This document shows positions 24,800 to 36,296 of a DNA stretch of 64,000 nt, piece by piece. A program made the position numbers and the translations under genes. How positions within the stretch are numbered: position 1 is the first letter of the stretch; every line of letters starts with the position of its first letter. The notes under the pieces were generated by a model. It did not search any database, was not told the DNA's origin, and worked only from the letters and a program-made list of their open reading frames with translations. This DNA comes from Dioscorea cayenensis subsp. rotundata (Eukaryota; Streptophyta; Magnoliopsida; Dioscoreales; Dioscoreaceae), in NCBI RefSeq assembly GCF_009730915.1, contig NC_052475.1, forward strand, positions 1,984,001 to 2,048,000. The letters run 5' to 3'.

Positions 24800-25236
24800 A
24801 GGACCAGTCATAATAATTAACAACTCATAATCTTCTTCTCCTTCTCCTAACACCATATATGTATCGGTGAAGGTACGAAAACTAACTCTAATTCTGGATG
24901 AGAAGGACACATATATATCTCTCATAAATTTAAGATCAATGCAATACAAGAAATTCCATCCGGAGAAGTCTTTTTTAACCTCCATCATGTGAAAAATAAA
25001 ATCATGTTGTTTTTGTTCCATAACCAAGTGCAAATGTCCTCGGCATTCGCCAAAATATAAGTTACCATGGTAGAAGTCATTGTTGTTAGTAATTGAAGCA
25101 TTCTGCAGAAAGGATCAGAGTTGAGGAGAAGAGGTTGTCCTGGTGGAAATATAAAGCAATTAAGGGGTAAGAATGTCTTTTCATGTGTTCGAATTTCAGT
25201 TAAATCCGTTAGCAGATGGTGGAAAGAAACCAACGG

Positions 25237-25832
25237 CTGAGATTGATTTGATCATGGATGGAGAGTAAGTTCGAGGCAGTCTAGAGAAGAGATGGATCAG
25301 TTTGATCAATGGCCAGGATTGTTTGATCAAGAGTTTGGCATAAGTTCGAGGCAGAAGCTAAGTCCAGCATCGGGGTTAGCTAAGTCCAGTGTTGGGGTTA
25401 GCTTAGTCCAGCATCGGGGTTAGCTTCTTTGATCGTGTGGTTCAGATTTGATCATCAAGACGGTGTGCATTAGTTCGAGGCAAGCTTGTGAAGCGGTTAG
25501 ATGCACCAGGATGCTGCACGTGGCTAGCTGAGTCACTTAGTTTATTTCGTTTTGAGTACTAAACTTTCAGTTATTTAAATACTTTTCATATAGATAGTTG
25601 AAGTAAGAGTTTTTTCTGATTTTCAGCTGAGCTTCTTCATTTTCTGTTTATTTTGTTTGTGTTTGAGATGAATAGAAAAGTTGTTCCTCATGAAGTCTAG
25701 ATGCTATATAGTGATTATCAGTCATCACAATGATCAGGCAATGCTAGTTTTTGCACTAGAAAATTAGTACTTTAATTTTTCAATGTTTAAAGTAAACACA
25801 GACATTTTGTTATTAATTTTAATTACCCAACA
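25237..25832. mobile_element. LTR-like insertion in the F-box pseudogene
   Basis: This stretch of about 595 bp has TG...CAACA ends and no coding sequence. It contains a TATTTAAATA promoter-like motif near 25573 and separates two parts of the F-box pseudogene. The flanks AACGG and AACAG match at 4 of 5 bases, consistent with an aged 5-bp duplication. Inside, about 25370-25428 holds three units built on AGTCCAGCATCGGGGTTAGC, and the motif AGTTCGAGGCA occurs three times (near 25268, 25342 and 25468). Confidence 0.5.
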
Positions 25833-26649
25833 AACAGTTTCCGTTCAGAAATATGCCTTTCATCCATTGTTCAAAAATAAATTCATCCATTTCAAATGAA
25901 TATATGATGTTCCATGATTGAGCATTGTTAAGAGTACCTTCTGATTCGATACTGATGAACAAGCCCATAGGAATTCTCATCATATGAACGCTCATATGAG
26001 AACAATATGAGTTTATGATCGGGGGTGAGAATGATATCTAAAGGAATCCAATGTCGTTCAAGTTGGAAAATTCGGTTATATTGCATCGTCACAGGATTGA
26101 ATAAGTAAATGAAGTCAAGTAAGAATCGGCATTGGAAACAATCCAGTTTCCTTGTCATAACTGGGCAAATGAATAAACCATAGAAAGAACGTAAAACATA
26201 AACCTTTATATCACAGTCAATTCTCATGGTTTGAGCATCACGAGGATGGAAAGAGACAGATCCGGGGCTGATGAGGAGAGTGCACTATCAATACCATCGA
26301 GCAAATAATAACTGTGAGAGTGAAGGTCTCGGTTTGAAAAAATAAAACTTGACATGGCATAAGGATTGCAATTATTTGTGTGGATTTGGATGAAATATGA
26401 ATCTAAGATAATTGATTGCCATAGTTAATTTGCTAACACTTTGAAATCATACTACCGACCTTGTCAGGAGTAGAGAAAAAATCATCAACAGGATGTCATG
26501 GTTTTTGCCCACCATTGAAAGAACCTCAAGGTGCTGCTTGCACAAGATAACTCACTCGAAGAATTTGATATATATAATAATCTATTACTATATATTTATG
26601 TGGGAACACAAAATATATATCTCTAAATGGGATATGTTCTACTAAATGG

Positions 26650-29070
26650 GATAATTATGATAAGCTGATGTTTTGAAGAAGAGTGAACAGAGTTTCTTGA
26701 TGACAGTAGTCATGTTGGGCCTGAAATTTCCCTCAAATTTGATGCAGCTAGCTGCCATTGCCGCAAACTGTTAGAGCAAAAGGTTAGTTTCAATTAAAAG
26801 ACATCTAGATAGTGTTTTGTGTGAAGAGAAACAATGATAAGAAATAATTATGAGTGGCTTTGTGGGCATGTACATGTTAGTCACATGTTGACTTATGTTA
26901 TATAGATATATTAGCATACATTATATGCTAATATATATCTGTGAAGAGAAACAATGATAAGAAATAATTATGAGTGGCTTTGTGGGCATGTGCATGTTAG
27001 TCACATGTTGACTTATGTTATATAGATATATTAGCATATATTATTATGTTAGTATATAAGGATATATTAGCATATAATATATGCTAATAAGATTATCTCT
27101 TATTGAGTTGGGGATGAGAAATATATAAGTCAGGATTTTCTTATTGTTTTCTTCTAGAGACAAGCTTGAGAGTTGTTCAAGCCATCAGAGATATTCTTCA
27201 TAGTGGATTTCAATTCCCGACCCCCGTGGAGACGTAGGCAAGAGTGCCGAACTCCACGTAATTACTGTGTCGTGGTTTGTGTGTGTTTTTTCTTTCTTTC
27301 TCTATGATAGCCTTATCTTTGCATGTGTTTGGGAGACTAACCTTGACAGGTTATTGGGACATCTACGGGTGTGTTAGTGCTTCCGAAAGGGGTCTTAAGT
27401 GAAGCCTTAAGTCCCCCCAACATTTTGTGAGGAAGAAGAATACTGAGATAGGTAGACCTCTATGAGTCCTTATGGTGGATAATTACCCTCCAACCTTGGA
27501 TTTACCAATTTCGGGACCCTTGATTTAGTTAATCTTGGACTGGCCTGGTTGAATCAATAGTGCAAACATGGACATAAGTCAAGACATTATGTAAAGGAGC
27601 TGTAAAATGTGAAACTAATATTATCTGCGACTGGATAAACCCTAGAACTTAAGCTAATAGAATGAAAATTTTGAGTTTATATATTCCAATTCATATTGTC
27701 CAAATTAACCTGGGACTATGAGTTGCTTTAACAGGAGCTGATAACTGATAGATGGTAAAACATGCCCTTAGCATAGGGAAGCAGGAATCTTAGTATAATC
27801 ATATTAGATTTCTTGAAGAAAAAAAAAAGCAGGTCAATAAATTAATAAGATTATCTTCTATAAAGCTTACCCAAAGGACGAGGCATTGCTTTTTTAACAG
27901 GCCTTGTGTAGTATCTCTTGGCCTCCTTCAGGTGAGAAGCTCAAACAAAACAATCCCAAAGCTATAGATATCACTTTTCTTCGTCATTGGACCACCCGTG
28001 GCATATCTGTCCGCAAAGTTTAAGAGATTTTGGTGAGATAGACTTTGAGAGATCATTAGTACCTGCCTCAACATTGGATAAAAATAGCCAGGAAAAGAAA
28101 TATTAGCAACTACAGGGAAAGAAAATGAAAAAGAAAATAATAGTAATTACTCTGGTGCCTCATAAGAGAAAGCTCCTAAGACTTGAGTGGTATGGAGCCG
28201 ATCAGGTACTTTAGGCTTTTCCTGATCATCTGAGAGATTGAAGCCAGAAATTTTGCAGTGTATAGTAGTCCTCGAACATAAGAATATTGCTCGAGGTTAT
28301 ATGCTTGTGGACTCTTGAAGGTTGATCCTTCTCATGGAGATACTCTATGCCCTTCGCTGCGTCAATGGCTATTCGAAGGCCTTGCCTCCAGCTAAGCACG
28401 GGCCCTGGGTTTTGGACTTCTTTTGTGCCTACATGTCCAATGTTTAATTGAAAGTAAATACTGATAGAAGAAAATTATCATCGAGAGAGTACATGAGAAG
28501 TATGAGGAAGAGGGTAATTATAATACCATGAAGAACGTGGTGGAGTGATCCGGTTATGGCACACTGATAGACTAGTAACCTCAAATCATCCCTAATTGAA
28601 TAACCCAGAAAATCAACAAGATTTGGATGCTTTAATTTGGATGCTATTGCGACCTAATTAATGTAAGAATTTAGAAATAGTCAACCACATGAAGGCACAT
28701 TAGTTCTACTTTAAACTTAGTGACGGTAAAGACAGACAATTGTACCTGTCTCAAAAAAGTCATCACTTGGCTCTGGGTGGGATGGTGGATGAAGACGTTT
28801 AACAGCCAATTGTTTCTGATCTACAAGCACCAGGTATACCCTTGCCCTTGATCGGTCTCCGATCAAGTAATCTACACTGAACTGATTTGTTTTTCTTTCA
28901 AGTTCAACGTAAGGCCATTCACGCTGTTCGTTTGTCTGAAGTGCTGCTGAAGATGGTCCAGGTAAGTCAGCCGGTGCTGGTGTTGGTCATATGGGGTCTC
29001 TACCATCAAAAGGAGCCAGTGAAGCTCTTGACAATCCTTCAACACCTGGAGAAATTAATTACACAGGCTT
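26650..29070 (-). pseudogene. PTI1-like receptor-type cytoplasmic kinase pseudogene
   Basis: Five minus-strand exon remnants match PTI1-like kinases. About 28747-29060 gives NEQREWPYVELERKTNQFS and LIGDRSRARVYLV with the ATP lysine in LAVKRL. 28529-28655 gives KHPNLVDFLGYSI. 28152-28433 gives [20 protein letters not shown], then the catalytic and activation loops to LGAFSYEAPE. 27870-28012 gives TGGPMTKKSDIYSFGIVLFE. 26660-26770 gives KFEGNFRPNMTTVIKKL. In-frame TGA codons break it (DPI-stop-PTP near 29005; LLT-stop-RRP near 27930), and one base is lost near 28257. The catalytic HRD reads HKH and DFG/DFD reads GFN, so no kinase activity is possible. A repeat-bearing insertion enlarges the last intron. 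The most 5' exon was not found. Confidence 0.82.
26818..27425. repeat. 120-bp tandem duplication within an LTR-like segment
   Basis: Units at about 26819-26938 and 26939-27058 are nearly identical and contain GAAACAATGATAAGAAATAA and TGTTAGTCACATGTTGAC. The following 360 bp (GTGGAGACGTAGGCAAG, then CCACGTAATTACTGTGTCG, ending near CCCCCAACA) resembles the R/U5 part of a plant Copia LTR. No internal domain or matching target duplication was found. It lies in an intron of the kinase pseudogene. Confidence 0.5.
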
Positions 29071-29238
29071 GTGAGAGTGAGAGAGTAAGACGGTACAAAA
29101 TTGTCAATTTCTGTGAAAACATTTTTCTAAAAATCAATGTATATATGACATCCGCATTTTTAGTTGTCAATTGTTTTTGGTAATGTTGTGATGCCACATG
29201 CTTATTTTAGAGGTGGGTTCAAAATCTTGTAAAATATA

Positions 29239-29502
29239 GGTAAAATATCATATTTAATCTCTCTAACATAGTCAATTTGTCTTTTTACTCTCTCTAATAT
29301 GATTTGTCCCTAAGAGATTCCTGTATTTTAATTTTTGAAAAATTTAAGTCTTCATAAGACCTCCTAAAGACAAATTATATTAGGGATAGAGATTTATATT
29401 TTTCAAAAATTAAAATACAGGAACCTCCTAAAGACAAATCATATTAGAGGGACTAAAGGGACATATTGACTATATTAAAGAGACTAAATAAGGTATTCTA
29501 CC
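29239..29502. mobile_element. foldback Stowaway-like MITE
   Basis: A 264-bp element that is almost entirely an inverted repeat. The left arm starts GGTAAAATATCATATTTAAT and the reversed right arm starts GGTAGAATACCTTATTTAGT, with similarity continuing over about 110 bp. It is flanked by TA on both sides, the duplication expected for Tc1/mariner-type (Stowaway) elements. No coding sequence. Confidence 0.7.
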
Positions 29503-29504
29503 TA

Positions 29505-30342
29505 AATTGCGTATAGTAAAATGAAAAGCATGCAAATAGGAAATACAGGTGATTCTGTGTTTTTTAACATACCTTAATTTTTTTTAATATTTACCGCAAT
29601 TGTTCTAAAACCATTTTATTCATTAAAAAAGGGCTTGTGCCAAAGAAGCATAAATAAATAAAACATTGTGTAAAGCTGTTGGGTTATCTTAACTTACCCA
29701 TTTCAAAAGCTAATTAGATTTTATTAACAGGAGAAGAAACAGCTCTAATAAGGAAGCTAATCAAGAATATGAATAATGACGAATGAAGGCCAATATCAAT
29801 AAAACTTTCTCAAGATTGAGGATAATTTGACAAAGCTCCTAAAGATCTTAAAAAAATTTCCAATTGCAACTAGGGTTTCGTTTTTATTAAGAATGCATTT
29901 GTGACAAAGTAAACAAATATAACAAAGAAAACAATGGTTGTTCTTGTTCATCTTGTTGTTTCGGCTCATCTCCAATTAGGCAATAGTATAGAAGTTTCTT
30001 CATTTCCCAAAACAAGAATCATTAGAACATACCAAGAAAACTATGAACATGAACTCAATAAGATGGCAAGATAGCATCACAAGAAAACATCACAAGAAAA
30101 CAATACAATTAAGAATGAAACATACTAATTGAAACATACCAATAAAACAAATTAAACATCACTTCCGATTCAAGAATTGGATCAATAAGAACATGCTACA
30201 ATCTTAATCCTTATTCCACCATTTTATTACGCATCCAAGAGAAAATAAAATTAGAAAAATAATAATATTAAAGAATAGAAATAACTGAGAATGAGAATGA
30301 GCTAATTACAAATGAATTTAGGAGAAAACATAGACGTTTTTG
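29505..30342. other. AT-rich intergenic DNA
   Basis: No gene, repeat array or element boundary was recognised. Confidence 0.5.
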
Positions 30343-30838
30343 GATTATTGTCATCCAGAGTAAATTTTTCAGGCTGTTACCAAACTATTATCTTTTTTCA
30401 TTTAGGTATTTCAACTTTGATTTGAATAAAAAGGGTTACCAAACTTTGATTTTTTTTTTTCCCACTAGCAAGTCACCCATAATATTCTGGCATAAATAAG
30501 CTTATGTGGAGCTCGGAATTTCATAGTCAGCATGTGGTTTTTGAAGTGTTTGTCCAGGTAGGTCTTCCACTTCATTAAAAGATGCCACATCACCACCCAA
30601 CTTTCCACATCACTACACTTGTCACATGACAAACATGGTTTGCCACGTGTCACTAAAATCCCATGTTCTTAAGAAATACAGAGGGAGGTATTGGTCCGAT
30701 AAACCCATACCTGAAAATAGATAAAGAGATGAAGAGGGAGAAGAGGGTTTGCTTGCCAGTCTCCCAAACCTAGTCTCGGGGAGGAGAGGAGTTTTGCTTG
30801 CCAGTCTCCCAAACCTAGCCTCAGGGAGAAGAGGCTTG
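30343..30838 (+). repeat. left terminal inverted repeat of the MuDR-type element
   Basis: Matches the reverse complement of 36297-36790 with scattered differences and small indels. Its inner part is a tandem pair of roughly 50-bp units containing GCTTGCCAGTCTCCCAAACC. Confidence 0.8.
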
Positions 30839-32088
30839 TGGTTGTTGTTGCGTTTGACCAGAGGATTATCTCAGTAGTAAAAATGGTTGTTAATTGGGAG
30901 GTATGCCACCAGTCGAACGAAGCCCGGCTTACTGTAAGTGCCCTTCTCCAAACTAGAAACTCGTCTTGCAAGTATAGTGTCTATGTTTTGTGTTGTAATA
31001 AAGGATGAACTTCAAATCAAGTGTTTAGTGTTTATTATTTAGTTAGGATGAAATAATATTCTATGTGCTAGGTTAAAAGGATGTTGAAATTACTTAGTTT
31101 GTTGTTTTTTGCACACATTAAGGTGGTGTGTAATTTTATTATTAAGTTGTTGTGTGGTTTGGTTTCTTCCGTGCATTGATCTTTTTTTTCACAATCCATG
31201 AGAGAGTTGTTTTGATTCATAGTAGTCGTTTAATTTTACTATCTTGATGTTGCTTATTGCATGAAAAGTTTCTATGTGAACTTAGTCATTTGTTTTCATT
31301 ATTGATTTTGAGCTCTGATTCTTAAAATGTTTGTTGGCAGTGAGAATTGAAAAGGGGAAATGTGAAAAATGATGTCTTTCTTCTTTCTTATGTTGTTAGA
31401 GTTAGTATACACTATTGTTGTTTTTTTTATTTAATTTTTTATTTCTCTAGGTGCCATATGAGTACATTTAATTGTGATGATCATAGAAAATGCACTGGTG
31501 TTTGTTACTTCAAAGCTGGGAATTATTTGAAAGCTGTTGCACTTTACACTTTACATTTAATTGTGAAAGTCATACAACTTCATCTTTGGGTTATGACTTT
31601 TTATACGCCACTTTCAATGGAGTTTCAATTGTTGGTAGTAATTTTTTTTTATTGTGGAAGTATCCATATTGTTGTACTTTTACTGCCTTTAACCAACATG
31701 AATGATTGCTGGGGAATCTTCAATGTTATGCATATAACTAGAGTTGAGACATTTGATTAATATGCTTAAGAGTATGGTTTGGTTGATGGGAAATGGAGGG
31801 AAAGAAAAGTTAAAGTGAATGGATCGGGAAATTTGTGCTTTTAAACACAACTATCATCTTGTGAAGATGTAGGTTAGGATGAAAGTGTAGAAGAAAATTT
31901 TTGTATTTCTTGTGTTTTGATATTCTTGGTGTTAATTGTCTACTGAGATTAGAAAAATTGTGTTTTGATATTTTTGTTAAGAGAGTGCCTGCATGGTAAA
32001 CAATCTAATTACTCCTCAAGTTGTTTATTGCTTCTGAAGATGAAATAAATTTAATTCTATATGCCCTAATTAATTGTAGTTCTATACT

Positions 32089-34555
32089 TTGCTAAAATTG
32101 TATTTCATTGTTCTAATTACTCAATATTTAGTGCCAAATGCTGAGTTATTCACCATAAGGCTACATTATAAGGTGGATGAAATAGAGGGTCTTGTTGGTT
32201 ACATAGATTATTGTTCTGCTGACCTTATATCCAAACTAGAGCTAGAAAGCATGGCCAAGGAATTTTATTTGGATGTAGAAGGATCTTCTATTTGGTGGTT
32301 AGATGTGAGTAGTGTTGGGGGAGGCTATAAAGAGGTCAAAACTGACTTCGATGCACTAGCAATGGCAATGTCAGTGGGATCGAATAAGGAGATGTATGTA
32401 TGTATTAGACTTCCTGGTGGTGTGAGGCATTCAAGTGATGATTGTGTCAATGTGTCCAACGATGAAGAAGTGGGAATAGGTCAAACTAGTGGGGTTGCAT
32501 TATTAAAATATGTGGAGGAGGAGGAGTAGAAAGAGGAACTAGATAATGCAAATCTGGAAGAAATTATAGTTGGGGGAAGTCAAAAAGAAAAACATGTGGA
32601 TAAGGAGGTTGATATTCATGATTCAGAGTATAGCTTCAGTGATGAGTCAATAGATGAAGAAAAAGAAAATGTTAGAATAAGTACAGCAAAAACTAATATG
32701 GATGGTGAAATTGGGTGATGATGGTGATCATGATTCTGACTATGCTGGTTCAGAAGATTTGCAGTCTTGTTCTTCAACAAATAAGGAGGAGTTGATACCT
32801 TCTAGACCTATGTACTCTGAATTCAATGATGAGGTTGACATGAAGGACCCCCACTTTAAAATTGGCATGAAATTTAGGGAATTCAAACAATTTAAATAGG
32901 CAGTGAAAGTTATGAGATCAAAAATAAGTATGCGATGAACTTTAGGCCTGACACTAGGAAAAAATGCAAGGCTTTCTGCAAAAAAGGTTGTCTTTTCTAC
33001 GAAGGGGTTGTATGGAGGCCAGTTGTTGAGTGTTGTTGGATAGATGCAAATTACTGCATCAATCCTTTTGCACGGCTATTGTCAGCAAAGAGGACAAAGA
33101 CAATTGGTGTTGGTTTTTTGCAACTGCTAGCCCAGGACCTAACGATTATTGACAACCACCAATGGGCCTTCATGACTGACTGACAGAAGGTATGCCAATA
33201 TTTTATACTTTATTAATTTTTTAATGGGATGTAATTCCATATATGATCATGTTTCTCAATATGTTAACTTGATTTATTTTAGCTTCCTTTGTTTGGACTA
33301 ATTTTACTCTTACTTTGACCTTATTGTTGTGTTGTGCATATGGGTGATGATGTGATTTATTTCTAGAGTAGTGAACTACTCCATCATCTGTTAACTTGAT
33401 TTATCTTAGCTTCCTTTGTTTGGATTAATTTTACTCTTGCTTTGACCTTATTGTTGTGTTGTGCCTATGCATGATGATGTGATTTATTTCTAGAGTAGTG
33501 AACTACTCCATCATCTGTTAACTTGATTTATTTTAGCTTCCTTTGTTTGGACTAATTTTACTCTTACTTTGACGTTATTGTTGTGTTGTGCCTATGGGTG
33601 ATGATGTGACCTTGAACACTACACAATAGGGGTTAATGCAGGCAATAGGTGAGTTATTCCCTCACTGTGAACATAAGTATTGTGTTAGGCACATTCATAC
33701 AAATTTCAAAAAAACATTTAGAGGCAAAGCATTAAAGGGCCAACTTTGGTCCTATGCTAGGGCAACCTATAACTCTGCCTATGAGAGGGCAGTGGATGGT
33801 CTGAAAGTAATGTCAGTAGGAGCTTATGAGTATATGAAGAAAATTGAACCCAAGCATTGAAGTAGATCACATTTCCAATCTCAATTTAAACGTGACATTC
33901 TCTTGAACAACCTATGTGAAGTCTTTAATAGTAGCATCTGTGAATCTAGGACAAGAGGTATTGTTACATTGAATTCAATGGTGAGAACTCAATTGATGAA
34001 GAGAATACAAAGAAGGAGAGACACCATGCAGAAAGTAACTACCACCCATTGTCCTAGAGAAATGAAGAAGCTTGAAAAGTGCAAACAATTAAGCTGATTT
34101 TACAGTACCACATAGTCAGGTGGAGATAAATACCAAGTAGAAGTCCCTGATGGTCAATTTGTGGTTGACAAGGCAAAACACATGTGTTCATATAGGAGAT
34201 GGCAGCTTAGTGGTATACCTTGCACCCACACCATTTTACTCCCCTACTACAATAGGGAAAAGCCTGAAACCTACCTTGATTAATATTACAAGGTCAGCAC
34301 TTATATGGTCACATATAGGCACATATTGAACCATACACATAACAGACATTCATGGCCAAGGAGTGATCAAGGTCCCATCTTCCCTCCCCAGCCAATGAAC
34401 AACAGGAGAATCAAGAAAACAGTGATGAGAAGACAAGACTTTGATAAAAAAAATGTGGCTTCATCCATGGGAAGGTTAGTAAGAAGGGGATAAAAATGAA
34501 ATGTAGCATTTGTGGTGTCGTGGGACATAATAAGAGGTTCCATGGAGCACAATAG
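32089..34555 (+). pseudogene. MuDR-like transposase, degenerate
   Basis: The reading is broken into pieces. 32149-32529 is the N-terminal plant MULE domain (RLHYKVDEIEGLVGYIDYCS, SIWWLDV), followed by an acidic stretch with an in-frame TAG. 32702-33000 covers MYSEFNDEVDMKDPHFKIGM and KKCKAFCKKGC, the DNA-binding region. 33100-33188 is GFLQLLAQDLTIIDNHQWAF and MTD, with TGA where family members usually have R. An apparent intron (33189-33630, GT...AG) follows. 33631-34097 continues GELFPHCEHKYCVRHIHTNF. About 34165-34230 is the SWIM zinc finger (CSYRRWQLSGIPCTH, second Cys lost). Near 34500 lies a knuckle relic, CSICGVVGHNKRFH. The segment expected to hold the first catalytic Asp is missing. 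Non-functional. Confidence 0.85.
33264..33610 (+). repeat. 127-bp tandem repeat in the transposase intron
   Basis: Three units, the last one partial, start at 33264, 33391 and 33518. Each contains TTAACTTGATTTAT and AGCTTCCTTTGTTTGGA. They fall inside the interruption between MTD-QK and GLMQAIGEL of the transposase. Confidence 0.85.
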
Positions 34556-34627
34556 GTAATTACTTAGTGTCCTTTATTATAGATATGTATCACTGGCATA
34601 ATTTTTTGGTTAATTTTATTTTTTTTC

Positions 34628-35440
34628 ATGTCTACCAGGAAAAAAGAGGAAGATCAGATGGGCAGACACAGCCAGAGACAATTGCAAACAATTTCTTGGT
34701 GTACCCTAAATGTTGAATATCTAAAACTGCACATTGACCTGCTTTTCTCCATCTATTACCAAACTAATAAGGGTTTTTCTGTTACAAATTATAAGGCTGC
34801 TGCTGACGAGTCTGCAGTGAGGGTTGAACTAACTACAAACCAGGTGGCAATGAGAAATAACTTAACAATGGCAATTCAGTCACAGGTTTTTTTTTTTTTT
34901 GTCAATGCATGCTCAATATATATTTTCTGGACATGTGTGGACCATATTTCAATGCATGCCTATGTTTTACAGTTTATTACAGTTCCTGTTCAGACAACAC
35001 ACTTGCCTACAACTAGCAAGACAAGCCAATTGATTACAGTTCCTGCACAAGTGAGTTTTTGCATCATTTATTTTATTTTATGTATCCATTATTTTGTTAA
35101 TTTTATTATTATGCTAAACCTAAAGGAGCCTCCAAGAGGAACTCATCTGAGTATGCAAGAGTCAAGAGGGAAAAAAATCATGTTAGATTTTGCAGTGGAA
35201 ATGGCTCAATGTGGAAGAAATCCTGCTAGCAAAACATCAACTAATGCTTCAGTTGTTCCCAAGGTAAGGTCTCAGGTGGGACATAGAGATGCAAGAGAAT
35301 TCAGCACAGGTGGTGCTGACAAAAAGAGAAAAATATGGGTACCACCAGGAAGTGGAGCCCTGCTTGTGTATATGATACCTAAAAGAAAGCTCCTTGAGCC
35401 ATATAGATGTTTAGAGACTTATTTTCTTCTTCTTCTTCAA
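34628..35440 (+). pseudogene. MULE 3' coding remnant
   Basis: Downstream of the transposase core, two conserved-looking stretches occur: LPTTSKTSQLITVPAQ near 35005-35050, and GRNPASKTSTNASVVPKVRS through KKRKIWVPPGSGALLVYMIP at 35210-35390. The second resembles the low-complexity C-terminal tail seen in MuDR-type proteins. The same reading frame then runs on to 35731 through a T-rich Phe/Leu stretch that looks non-coding. Confidence 0.45.
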
Positions 35441-36296
35441 TTTTGTAAAGCATCCTCTCAATTGCCTATTTTCGTAAAACTGACCCATATGTTTATGTCT
35501 TTTTGTAAAACTGACTTACTGATGATACTGTTCAATTTTGTAAAGTGTCTATTTTGTAAAGCACTCTCTCAAATGCTAATTTTTGTAAAGCACTATTTCA
35601 ATTGTGCAATAATTATAACAATGGTAATTCTCAGTTTCTATATATTACTTGCATTCATAATTTTTTTGAATTTTTGTTATGTGACTTTTTGCCAAAGTTG
35701 CTGCTGCAGTTATGTTCCTAAATCTGCATAAACATCTTGGCAAGGTTGCAGATTTGCAGTTGCAATTTTTATCATTTCCAGATTTGCAATTTTTTCCAAA
35801 TCTGCAAAATAATCTCAGCAAAGTTGTAGCTGCAATTTACATGTAATTTTCACATTTGCATTTTTCCCAGCTATATTATCTCAGCAAAGTTGCAGTTGTA
35901 GTTTTGAACATTTCCAAATCTGCATTTTTTTTAGATATGCAAAATCATCTCATCCTCATGTGTGATTTTGTAGTTTCATTTAAATTTGAGAATATTCTAT
36001 AGTTCAATAAATATGCAGTTTCATTTAAATGTAAATTTAACTCATTTCCATTTGCAATGTTATTACCTCAACATCACCATTATAAATGTTTTGATTTAAT
36101 TAAACCCTTAAAGCTTTAAAAACTCCAATTTAAAAAAAAAATTAAGAAACTCCAACTTAGTTATGTGTTCATCCAATAATTGCATAATCCAGTCTAGCAA
36201 TAGCAATTGTGAATACAACCCAAATGGGGATACAAAACTTATAAAAATTTTTAGTAAACTATACAAACTCTCCACGGGTGAGAACTTGATCAAACC
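35441..36296. other. AT-rich interior of the MuDR-type element
   Basis: Recurrent AAATCTGCA / GCAAAGTTG motifs occur at about 35730-35950, giving a loosely repetitive texture. No gene is seen. Confidence 0.45.

Larger units (their letters stand above)
23815..26520 (-). pseudogene. F-box protein pseudogene split by two transposon insertions
   Basis: Minus-strand remnants in order match F-box proteins with a C-terminal associated domain (At5g07610-like), which select substrates for SCF ubiquitin ligases. About 26430-26515 gives a degenerate F-box (HDILLMIFSLLLTRSVV). 26200-26430 gives WQSIILDSYFIQIHTN with frame changes. 25928-26227 gives YGLFICPVMTRK and YLFNPVTMQYNRIFQ. 24808-25110 gives FYHGNLYFGECRGHLHLV and VKKDFSGWNFLYCIDL. 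23815-23990 gives the C terminus SDPYSYFPTVVSRILSYNL, ending at TAA. Several frameshifts and stops occur in the N-terminal half and near 25110. An LTR-like insert (25237-25832) and a hAT MITE (23991-24799) interrupt it. Not functional. Confidence 0.75.

Noticed and set aside
26877..27422. Solo LTR with TGTTAG...CCAACA ends
   Set aside because: The 5-bp flanks do not match and the start lies inside a tandem duplication, so it is kept only as an LTR-like segment.
31347..31760. 137-codon open frame inside the MuDR-type element
   Set aside because: Hydrophobic, low-complexity translation of AT-rich DNA with no recognised motif.
34628..35731. 367-codon plus-strand open frame read as one protein
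   Set aside because: It mixes a MULE tail remnant with T-rich Phe/Leu stretches that look like intron or spacer; only parts are supported.
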